In this document: one piece after another, positions 14,927-21,003 of the stretch
Numbering within the stretch: the first letter of the stretch is position 1
Layout of the letters: each line of letters begins with the position of its first letter
Assembly (NCBI GenBank): GCA_041739085.1
Contig: JBGSON010000022.1
Coordinates: forward strand, 1 to 21,003
Direction: 5' to 3'
DNA from: JBGSON01 sp041739085
Lineage (GTDB): Bacteria; Patescibacteriota; Gracilibacteria; CAIRYL01
DNA: 21,003 nucleotides
Position numbers and translations under genes: made by a program
Notes under the pieces: generated by a model
Told to the model about the DNA's origin: nothing
Databases searched by the model: none
The model's input: the letters and a program-made list of their open reading frames with translations, nothing else

Positions 14927-15541
14927 TCAGTATTCGAGGAGAACCGTCTCACCGGAAGAGACCTTATCCCCTATGGCGACCTTCAGGGTAAGGTCGTGCT
15001 TTGGAATGAGGAGTGCGATCTGTGAACCGAGTAAAATTTGGCCCAATTTCGCTCCCTTGTCAAATGAATCCCCGACCCGCACAAAGCTCACGCATCTCCT
15101 GGCGAGAAAGCCGGCGATCTGGATGACTTTTACGATCCCGAAGTCTGTCTCAAGGATGATCTCCTGTTTTTCATTTTCAATCGCTTCCCGGATGGAGAAA
15201 ACCGATCTGAATCTTCCCGGCCTCCTCACGATTTCAACCACTTTTCCTCTGCACGGTGCCTTTGTGAAGTGAACATCGGTCACATTCATGAAGATATTGA
15301 TGAGGATATAGGGGGCTTCATTTGGGATTTCTGTGCGTATGAATCCGAAGAACCCCTTTTTGATATCAAGAGAAGCCTTGCCCGGAGAAATCTCTTCAAT
15401 ATGGACGATTTTCCCGGATGCGGGAGCGACGATCGAATCCCCTTCCGGTATGCGATTCCCGTTATCACGGAGAAACACAAAACGATAGAAGAGGACGAAG
15501 AGGAGCAATGCGCCAATGGTCATCGAACCAAAAATCTCCAC
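14927..15541 (-). CDS. psd: Phosphatidylserine decarboxylase proenzyme, short type
   Basis: Converts phosphatidylserine to phosphatidylethanolamine. About 204 residues with an N-terminal membrane helix (7-24), the short form shared with archaeal-type enzymes. Key features: GDSIVAPASGKI (34-45), the catalytic FMNVTDVHFTKAPCRGKV (84-101, with D89 and H91), and LLGSQIALLIP (170-180), where self-cleavage before S173 would create the pyruvoyl group. LGSQ stands in for the more usual LGST or FGSR. The start is GTG 15541 (6 nt after the kinase gene) or ATG 15523; the latter would shorten the protein by six residues. Neither has a good ribosome site. The gene sits in the order expected of a shared pathway. 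Confidence 0.9.
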   Translation of the reverse strand: MEIFGSMTIGALLLFVLFYRFVFLRDNGNRIPEGDSIVAPASGKIVHIEEISPGKASLDIKKGFFGFIRTEIPNEAPYILINIFMNVTDVHFTKAPCRGKVVEIVRRPGRFRSVFSIREAIENEKQEIILETDFGIVKVIQIAGFLARRCVSFVRVGDSFDKGAKLGQILLGSQIALLIPKHDLTLKVAIGDKVSSGETVLLEY

Positions 15542-15547
15542 GGTTCA

Positions 15548-16471
15548 TCAAATAAGAAAAGTTACTCGTTTTGGAGCGGTCTCGATCTCAAATTTCTGAG
15601 GAGAATCCTCCATGATATCTCCGTCAAGATGATACATGGTCCCGAAGGTATTCTCTAGGATTACTTTTTCCGCTGACCGGAGCTCCATTTCTTTCGGCTC
15701 CTTTTTCCGGAATTTTGCCGAATACAGGATCCGGAACAATCCAAATGGCGTCATGTTCCTGAGAAACGTGAGATAGAAATTTGCGAGCTTCTCCGGGAGA
15801 TAGGGCATGAATCCCTTTGCGCTCTCATCGGGGAATACGACCACGCTGTGGGAAGGAATACTTTCAGAAATGCCTTTCTCGTTCCGATAAGAAATACGTG
15901 AGCTCTGAAAGTCAAACTCGGTCTTGAAAGCGGTGATAAGATACGAGAGCGAACCAATGAGATGTTTACCGCAATGATGGGCATCGATGCTGAACTGAGC
16001 GGCTTTCCCGAAACACGCAGCCGCAAGAAAAATATGACGGCCGTTGATGATCCCGATGGACATACTTTTTTCCGCAGGATGAAGGATCCGGCGTAAGTTG
16101 ATCTCAAAAAAGAAGGACATCTTCAGCACCCGTGAATAGATATTTGCCGATCCCAGAGGAAATATGGAAATCGGGACGAGGAGGTCATGGAAATAGAGGT
16201 ATTCAACGACCCTCCTGATCGTCCCGTCACCCCCTGCGATGAGGACCTTATTGAATGGGAATCCCTTTCTGATTTCGGAGAGAGAGAGATCTTCCGGCTT
16301 CGGATGAGCCTCGTCCAATGCAGTGAAAAAGTAGGGAATAGTATGTTTTTCAAAAAACCTCCTGATGATCCCTTCGCGGTTCCTCAGTTTCCGTCTTCCC
16401 GACTTTCTGCTGTAGATGATGAGATACCGGTCGAGCGGATTACCAGTAGGTATCTTTGATCCGAAGAACAT
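15548..16471 (-). CDS. Diacylglycerol-kinase-family lipid kinase
   Basis: Predicted to phosphorylate diacylglycerol (or a similar lipid alcohol) to phosphatidic acid. The catalytic domain starts RYLIIYSRKSGRRK (15-28), and has the nucleotide motif LIAGGDGTIRRVVEYL (77-92, GGDGT at 80-84) and FPLGSANIYSRVL (104-116, for the usual PLGTGN). HLDGD near the C-terminus occupies the place of the usual DGE. ATG 16471 overlaps the upstream carS-like gene by 32 nt. The longer open frame upstream is antisense-free but lies inside carS-like in another frame and is not homologous, so 16471 is chosen. A start nearer to residue 14 with a non-ATG codon is possible. The 307-residue length is normal for DgkB/YegS-type kinases. 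Lipid substrate is inferred from the operon. Confidence 0.85.
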   Translation of the reverse strand: MFFGSKIPTGNPLDRYLIIYSRKSGRRKLRNREGIIRRFFEKHTIPYFFTALDEAHPKPEDLSLSEIRKGFPFNKVLIAGGDGTIRRVVEYLYFHDLLVPISIFPLGSANIYSRVLKMSFFFEINLRRILHPAEKSMSIGIINGRHIFLAAACFGKAAQFSIDAHHCGKHLIGSLSYLITAFKTEFDFQSSRISYRNEKGISESIPSHSVVVFPDESAKGFMPYLPEKLANFYLTFLRNMTPFGLFRILYSAKFRKKEPKEMELRSAEKVILENTFGTMYHLDGDIMEDSPQKFEIETAPKRVTFLI

Positions 16472-16982
16472 AGGCGAGGATATTGGAGAGCGGATTGCAG
16501 ATGATCCCGACACAGAGAAGGAATATGACTTCGTGAAATGACCACGAAACAAAAGGAAGAGTAAAGAGGAGGAATCCCACAATATAATCTGTCTGATCAA
16601 ACGGAATAAACGGCCTCCCGCTTGCAATGTTGAACTGTCGTTTGAAGAAACTCTCGACCGCATCGCCGATGAGCGCCCCCATCCCCCCGAAAAAACCAAA
16701 AAGGATGAACTCTGCATCGGAGAGGAGATAGGGATATTTCACGATCCCGAATGTATGAAGGGCATATTGAACGATCCCCATCGCTCCTCCCATAAGTATG
16801 CCGGCGATTAATCCCCGGATGGTCTTATGATCCCCGAAAATCCTCTTCCCGAATATTGTCTTCCGAAAATCAAGCGGGACATCAAGCGCATGAAGCCATC
16901 CTGCTTTCGCGACAAACACAGGGGCCATGTTCGCGATGAACGCCGGAAATGCTGCGTAGAATGGATCGAGGTAGGGGTGCAT
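16440..16982 (-). CDS. CarS-like CTP:phospholipid cytidylyltransferase (CDP-archaeol synthase family)
   Basis: A 180-residue polytopic membrane protein of the CarS family (PF01864, formerly DUF46), best known for activating the archaeal lipid precursor with CTP. The family signature is plain: PLDFRKTIFGKRIFGDHKTI (36-55) followed by RGLIAGILMG, and GDAVESFFKRQFNIASGRPF (106-125) with IPFDQTDY after it. In a bacterium it most likely makes CDP-diacylglycerol from phosphatidic acid in place of CdsA, since the next three genes make phosphatidic acid and consume CDP-diacylglycerol. True archaeal-lipid activity cannot be excluded. ATG 16982 is chosen; the open frame further upstream runs into the tRNA gene. 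It is the first protein gene of the operon, 34 nt after tRNA-Arg. Confidence 0.85.
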   Translation of the reverse strand: MHPYLDPFYAAFPAFIANMAPVFVAKAGWLHALDVPLDFRKTIFGKRIFGDHKTIRGLIAGILMGGAMGIVQYALHTFGIVKYPYLLSDAEFILFGFFGGMGALIGDAVESFFKRQFNIASGRPFIPFDQTDYIVGFLLFTLPFVSWSFHEVIFLLCVGIICNPLSNILAYVLRIKDTYW

Positions 16983-17016
16983 GGAGACGGGAGAGAGTTC
17001 CTTGCTCCGAAGAGAA

Positions 17017-17092
17017 TGGTGTCCCCGGCGCGAATCGAACGCGCAGCCCACAGCTTAGAAGGCTGTTGCTCTATCCATTGAGCTACGGGGAC
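17017..17092 (-). tRNA. tRNA-Arg (anticodon UCU), CCA encoded
   Basis: The minus strand folds as a complete cloverleaf: acceptor GTCCCCG with CGGGGAC and discriminator A, D-stem GCTC/GAGC, anticodon stem ACAGC/GCTGT around CTTCTAA (anticodon TCT), T-stem GCGCG/CGCGC around TTCGATT. The CCA end is encoded (17019-17017). It reads AGA (and perhaps AGG) codons. It lies 34 nt upstream of the carS-like gene on the same strand and could be processed from the same transcript. Confidence 0.97.
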
Positions 17093-17353
17093 AAGGGTAT
17101 GGAAATGAACTTTTTACCATCTCCCACGCCTGATGCATGAAGGAGAATGAGCGGAATCATTGTAAAGAATTGGATTTCCCGGAGCAAATCATTTTGTCGA
17201 GATATATGCCCGATGTGGCGACAACGAAGGATGTGTCTACATAATTGCTCAGAAAGCCATGAATTTCCCTTTTCTTTTCTCCATCTTTCTGTAAAAATTT
17301 GCAGGAAATGTCCCATTTTCATTCCTTTTTTTCAATTTTTCACCAATTACGAT
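17093..17353. other. 261-nt intergenic region
   Basis: This lies between the tRNA 5' end and the 551-aa lipoprotein, and is divergent. The right third is rich in T and C. I see no convincing promoter pair, ribosome site, repeat or small gene here. TACGAT (17348-17353) directly abuts the ATG and is too close to be a usual -10. Confidence 0.5.
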
Positions 17354-19009
17354 ATGAAAAAGTTTTTCATTCTTCTCTTCTCCGTCGTTCTCTTCACCGG
17401 TTGTTCTCTCTTCAGCAAGGAAGAAAAGAAACCCGAGAAAGATGCTCCCAAAGCGCGAGCTGTATCAAGCGAAAATTTCGATGAAGTGATGGCGGAAATG
17501 CATACCGCAAACGTTGAATGGATCATGTACTACATTCCTGATGCTGAATATCCTCAGATAAACAAGACTTCGCTCTCCGTGAAGGCCAATATCACCCCTC
17601 CTGATCCGACCATCGAGAAAATCACTCTTGATGTGACATCGAACGGAGAAAACGATCTCTCAAAAAACGATGATCCCAAGGGAATGACTACTCTCAAGGC
17701 ATCCGGAGAAATGACAGGGATGACCTCCGGAAACGGTTCACTGGAATTGGAATTCCGCGTCGTGAATAATAAAATCCTCGCTATCCTTTCAAAGATCGAA
17801 GCCACAGTCGATGGTCAGCCATTCCCGGTGGAAGCGTTCGTCGGTCCTTATGTCAACATATGGTATGGCGCGACCTTTGACGAAATGAATACCTTGATGG
17901 CCGACATGACCGGACAGGAATTCGACATGAACCAGTCATTTAAGAATCCGAATGAGATGCTCAAGGACCTCCGGACCCGTCTTGAGAAAGCCCTCAATGA
18001 GGTCCACATGTGGAAACTGGTGGAAGCTCTCCCGGAAGAGAATGGAATGCTCATGTATAAGGTCGAACTCGACAAGGAGAAACTGAAGACAGGAGTCCTT
18101 GCTCTCACTGAATTTGCACTCACGAATCCTGATGGTTCACTCCGCGAAATGGAGTATGAACAGGCGAAGAGCGATATCGAGGAAGCATTTGCGGAAGAAT
18201 TCACCCTCTCCGGAGTACTCGGTGTCAAGAAAGACAATGTCCGCTTCTTCACATTTGAAGGACAGGCTTCTGATCAGTCGAATACAGCCGACATCTCCAT
18301 GTCATGGATGGAAGATGAGATTCTCGTGAAGGTCACTGAGAACGGAACAGAGGCTTTGGTCTTTGAGAAGAAAGGAGATGACTACACTCTCACCATTGAA
18401 GGAAAGAAAGCCATGGAAGGCAAATACAGTGATGATAAATTCACCGGAACCGCTTATGAAATCGACAACGGTGAGTCTGTCTTTGTTTTTGACATCGACA
18501 AAAAGGGAGGGAATGAATACGCGGGAACACTCAGCTTCCCCACAGCAGGCCTCGAAATGAGCATTAAGAAACTGGATTATTCCATGACATCGCTCACTCT
18601 CGACATGAGCGCAACTCTGTCAGGAGCTCCCCTCTTCGACGTCACTCTGGATTACAAACTTGAGGAAACTTCATCAGTAAAAGTTGAAGAACCGGAATCA
18701 TATGAACCGTTCTCCACTCTCATCGAAGGACTCATGTATAACCCTGCCCTCATGGGCGTTCCTGGCGGCACTGATCCCACCGCATACCCCTCCGACTATG
18801 ATTATGGAGACTACGAGATGCCACCGCTTCCGGATGGATATGAATATGAGGAATTTCCGATCGACGACCTCGAAGGATTCGAAGACATCACTATTATTGA
18901 TGGCACCGGCGAAGTGATCATCGATCCTGAACTCCCTGTCGATCCCACTGCGGATATCGACATCGAACTCCCGGAAGAGGCTCCCGTTGATGGAGGAGGA
19001 GTTCAGTAG
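17354..19009 (+). CDS. Large lipoprotein of unknown function, 551 aa
   Basis: ATG 17354 opens a clear lipoprotein signal (MKKFFILLFSVVLFTGC, Cys17, then KEEKKPEKDAPK). The longer upstream frame is rejected because it would bury the signal. Residues about 50-470 are a soluble region rich in alternating strands (e.g. LELEFRVVNNKILAILSKIE, DDYTLTIEGKKAMEGKYSDD) that looks like repeated beta-sheet modules, possibly an elongated beta-sandwich. Residues about 490-551 are a disordered tail rich in Pro, Asp, Glu and Tyr. There are no cysteines apart from the lipid-bearing one, and no catalytic motif. I do not recognise a named family. Likely an outward-facing envelope protein. Monocistronic, closed by the hairpin at 19032-19062. 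Confidence 0.8.
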   Translation: MKKFFILLFSVVLFTGCSLFSKEEKKPEKDAPKARAVSSENFDEVMAEMHTANVEWIMYYIPDAEYPQINKTSLSVKANITPPDPTIEKITLDVTSNGENDLSKNDDPKGMTTLKASGEMTGMTSGNGSLELEFRVVNNKILAILSKIEATVDGQPFPVEAFVGPYVNIWYGATFDEMNTLMADMTGQEFDMNQSFKNPNEMLKDLRTRLEKALNEVHMWKLVEALPEENGMLMYKVELDKEKLKTGVLALTEFALTNPDGSLREMEYEQAKSDIEEAFAEEFTLSGVLGVKKDNVRFFTFEGQASDQSNTADISMSWMEDEILVKVTENGTEALVFEKKGDDYTLTIEGKKAMEGKYSDDKFTGTAYEIDNGESVFVFDIDKKGGNEYAGTLSFPTAGLEMSIKKLDYSMTSLTLDMSATLSGAPLFDVTLDYKLEETSSVKVEEPESYEPFSTLIEGLMYNPALMGVPGGTDPTAYPSDYDYGDYEMPPLPDGYEYEEFPIDDLEGFEDITIIDGTGEVIIDPELPVDPTADIDIELPEEAPVDGGGVQ

Positions 19010-19031
19010 TCCAGAAATCGAATTTCTTGCG

Positions 19032-19062
19032 AAAAAGGCCCTCATTTCCCGGGGGCTTTTTT
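19032..19062. terminator. Bidirectional intrinsic terminator, lipoprotein / PHP gene
   Basis: AAAAAGGCCC (from 19032) pairs with GGGGGCTTTTTT (19051-19062), with a single G-G mismatch. T-runs exist on both strands. It overlaps the last codons of the convergent PHP gene, a compact arrangement. Confidence 0.8.
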
Positions 19063-20022
19063 CTTGTGTATTATTTTCTTTGAGGTTTTTACGAGGATCT
19101 CTCGGATGATTTTTTTTCCTCTCAGCACATTCTTGTGTCCTCCTTCACAAAGGACAATGATCCCATTGGCGATGAGAGACCGAAAAATGGACGACTTTTT
19201 CTTATACATCTTTTTCGGGATCACCGGTTTCCGGTGAGTCCGGTGTGAGACGATCAATGCGAATTTTTGCTCATCATTTATCGGAAGAGCATTACACTGG
19301 ATCTCCGCATGGGGGCCGATGTCCCCGACATGATGGGCGTCGCTCCCCGTTGTGAAGATCACTCCTTTCCCGATGCGATTGTGGGGCGCTTTCCGGGTCA
19401 TGGCAATGGTCTCCAGTGTCTTCTTTCCCTTTTTGATTCTGGTTTTCAGCGCTGATCGTACCCGCGGGAATCGATCCATGGCAGATTCAAAGGCAAGAAA
19501 GCTCATATTATGCTTTTCAACAAATCCTGCCTCGCGAATGCATTTTCTGAGCATGGCATGGGAATACTTCCGCGTGATCGTCCCCCGTGCCAGGGAAAGA
19601 GGATGGGGAATAATGGAATAGAGATTGGGATCTTTCTTCACGAAGGAAAGCAGATCAGGAAGAGATGTCTCAAAAGGCGTAATGATCTCTCGGATTCCAT
19701 AGAGATAATCTGGATCGGAAGAAAAAACGATGACATCGATCCCGTCTTTTGTAAGAGCTTCGACTCCGGGCACGAGATAGGTCGGAGATTCCCCCTTTGC
19801 ATCCATCATGCAGGCATAGGCTTTCCCCGGATCTTTGAATGCGTGCTCTGCGCAAATGACGACATCAAGCTTCTCTTCATCAAATTTCTTCCAGATCCTC
19901 TGCGCCTTTTTCCCAGCCGATTTTGAATTTCCTCTCTTTCCGGAAAACCTCCAGAGATTGGGATGAAAATGATAATCGACACGGATAACCGGTGGAGAGA
20001 CAGCTGCTTTTTCAATTGTCAT
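19042..20022 (-). CDS. PHP-domain metal-dependent phosphoesterase
   Basis: A 326-residue cytosolic protein. The PHP metal-site motifs occur in order: DYHFHP (16-21), AEH (58-60), PGVEA (85-89), IPHP (138-141) and GSDAHH (226-231). These support a hydrolase using two or three metals, acting on a phosphoester such as a nucleotide or sugar phosphate. The exact substrate is unknown. The last 40 residues are very Lys/Arg-rich (KKMYKKKSS, KKIIREILVKTSKKIIHKKK), which may bind nucleic acid or membrane. Start ATG 20022, 45 nt after the patatin stop, so the two probably share a transcript. Confidence 0.85.
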   Translation of the reverse strand: MTIEKAAVSPPVIRVDYHFHPNLWRFSGKRGNSKSAGKKAQRIWKKFDEEKLDVVICAEHAFKDPGKAYACMMDAKGESPTYLVPGVEALTKDGIDVIVFSSDPDYLYGIREIITPFETSLPDLLSFVKKDPNLYSIIPHPLSLARGTITRKYSHAMLRKCIREAGFVEKHNMSFLAFESAMDRFPRVRSALKTRIKKGKKTLETIAMTRKAPHNRIGKGVIFTTGSDAHHVGDIGPHAEIQCNALPINDEQKFALIVSHRTHRKPVIPKKMYKKKSSIFRSLIANGIIVLCEGGHKNVLRGKKIIREILVKTSKKIIHKKKAPGK

Positions 20023-20067
20023 ACAAGACTTTTGAAGCGAATGCTGGGCAAGAAAAGAAGTACAATC

Positions 20068-20853
20068 TCAGCGGATTCCCTTCATGAATTCAAGGGCTGC
20101 CATGTCGCCACATGCTTCAATTTCAGTGAGTTTCCGGAGATCAAAAGGGAAATACTCATCAAGCTTCGGCCGTATGACCCTCACTCTTGGATCCTCGGGA
20201 AAATGCTGCTGATTTCGGAAAAATATCCTGATTGTCCGCTCCACGGATCTCTGAAGACTTTTGAACCCCTTGAAAAAAACGGTCTTCATGAAATCCTCAT
20301 TTTCATTCATCGCTGTGGCGACATCGACGCCGATTATGATATCCCCCTCATAGTTCTCGATTGCGAGATCAAGAGGAAAGTTTTGAGTGAGTCCTCCGTC
20401 CACAAGCCATTTCCCCTTCACGAAGAAAGGCTCAAAGAGTACAGGGACGGATATTGATGCCCGTACTGCCTGAGTGATGGAACCGGAAGAGAGCACGACT
20501 CTGTTCCCGTTCTGAAAATCCGTCGCTCCGATAAAAAGATCGATTCCAGGGAGATCTTCAAAAGAAGTCCCACCGAATAATTCGGACAATACCTCCTCCA
20601 CCTTTTTCCCCTTGATATAACCGAATGCGTTCTTTGAATGATCGAGTGCGAGCGAGAAAAACTTTTGTTTCTGAAGGAACTCAGAGATCTCGGCTGATCT
20701 TTTCCCGCATGCGTATGCCGCTGCTACGATCGCTCCGGCAGATACGCCAGCAAGAAAATCGAATTCAAATTCCTGCTCCAGAACTCGAAGCGCCCCGATA
20801 TGTGCTGCACCGAGACTTCCTCCGCCAGATAAGACAAGAGCCGCTTTCTTCAT
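20068..20853 (-). CDS. Patatin-like phospholipase
   Basis: A 261-residue lipid acyl hydrolase of the bacterial patatin (RssA/YchK-like) type. The oxyanion loop LSGGGSLGAAHIGAL (8-22), nucleophile G36-V-S38-A-G40 and catalytic D152-GG in WLVDGGLTQNFP are all intact, so it should be active on phospholipids or related esters. No signal peptide is visible, so it is probably cytosolic or loosely attached to the inner membrane. Start ATG 20853. It is the upstream partner of the PHP gene. Together with the diacylglycerol-to-PE operon it may serve lipid remodelling, but the two loci are 3 kb apart and the link is inference. Confidence 0.92.
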   Translation of the reverse strand: MKKAALVLSGGGSLGAAHIGALRVLEQEFEFDFLAGVSAGAIVAAAYACGKRSAEISEFLQKQKFFSLALDHSKNAFGYIKGKKVEEVLSELFGGTSFEDLPGIDLFIGATDFQNGNRVVLSSGSITQAVRASISVPVLFEPFFVKGKWLVDGGLTQNFPLDLAIENYEGDIIIGVDVATAMNENEDFMKTVFFKGFKSLQRSVERTIRIFFRNQQHFPEDPRVRVIRPKLDEYFPFDLRKLTEIEACGDMAALEFMKGIR

Positions 20854-21003
20854 GATCCCTTCAAAAATCCGCTTTCATGGTACACCGAAACACACGGCAG
20901 AGAAAACCGGATCACTGATTATTGCAGGGTCGATTTAAACGGGGTGGCTGTTTCAGAACTCGTTCCTGAAAGACGTTCAAAAATCACGGAAATCATCTGT
21001 TTC
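20854..21003. other. Right-edge segment, possible end of a further minus-strand gene
   Basis: On the minus strand a frame enters from the edge (KQMISVIFERLSGTSSETAT...) and stops at a TAA near 20922. It could be the C-terminus of a gene upstream of patatin. The opposite strand is also open from about 20870 to the edge (...ITDYCRVDLNGVAVSELV...) but has no ATG. The window is too short to decide. Confidence 0.25.

Noticed and set aside
17018..17051. N-terminal extension of the CarS-like protein into the tRNA gene
   Set aside because: The frame is open, but it would read through the tRNA acceptor and T-stem. The family N-terminus fits ATG 16982.
17348..17353. TACGAT as the promoter -10 of the 551-aa lipoprotein
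   Set aside because: It directly abuts the ATG, so transcription would start inside the coding region and remove the start codon.
1..21003. CRISPR array, insertion sequence, integron or prophage
   Set aside because: No spaced direct repeats, transposase or integrase motifs, terminal repeats or phage structural genes were seen on either strand.
1..21003. Frequent GATC as a mismatch-repair or origin signal
   Set aside because: The sites are spread evenly and follow the strong use of ATC, GAT and ATC-pair codons; there is no cluster.

Overview
This 21 kb window looks like a chromosomal segment of a small-genome bacterium, most likely of the Patescibacteria/CPR type. That placement is an inference from compact gene packing, few Shine-Dalgarno sites, four Lys/Asp/Glu-rich lipoproteins, a CDP-archaeol-synthase-like gene and short single-domain enzymes. 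No phylogenetic marker is present to prove it. TGA ends several clear genes (zip/thpR, ispDF/ispE, corA), so lineages that read UGA as glycine are excluded. I see no insertion sequence, phage, CRISPR array, rRNA or replication origin. There is one tRNA gene, tRNA-Arg(UCU).

Layout, left to right. 1-2907 (minus): a 380-residue protein of unknown function followed by a long RelA/SpoT homologue that runs off the left edge. Its hydrolase site is intact and its synthetase site looks decayed. 2965-3486 (plus): a guanine-deaminase-type enzyme, divergent from the first pair. 3594-5306 (minus): a large surface lipoprotein with a von Willebrand A domain. 5463-6772 (plus): a ZIP metal transporter and a 2H RNA phosphoesterase (ThpR/LigT), overlapping by ATGA. 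6782-6994: a remnant of the 5' end of a MiaB/MtaB-type methylthiotransferase gene. 7086-8006 (plus): a CorA-type Mg2+ channel. 8074-8721 (minus): a PsbP-like lipoprotein, divergent from galU (8878-9765, plus). 9873-11369 (plus): a cystathionine-gamma-synthase-like protein that appears to lack the PLP lysine. 11459-13461 (plus): a fused ispDF and ispE, three MEP-pathway activities. 13517-14395 (plus): a lipid-anchored DsbA-like thioredoxin-fold protein.

The most coherent system is the minus-strand operon at 14400-16982: a CarS-like CTP:phosphatidate-type cytidylyltransferase, a diacylglycerol-kinase-family lipid kinase, a phosphatidylserine decarboxylase and a CDP-alcohol phosphatidyltransferase (PssA type). 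Together these could perform every step from diacylglycerol to phosphatidylethanolamine, as expected of a cell that imports or scavenges glycerolipid. tRNA-Arg lies just upstream on the same strand. A 551-residue lipoprotein (17354-19009, plus) and a convergent PHP phosphoesterase plus patatin lipase (19042-20853, minus) fill the right end.

Strong hairpin terminators sit at 8020-8052, 11404-11433 and 19032-19062, with an unusual nested inverted repeat at 3494-3548. Several enzymes in this window keep their fold signatures while losing catalytic residues (RSH synthetase, CGS-like protein, parts of IspDF). These are the best leads for follow-up.
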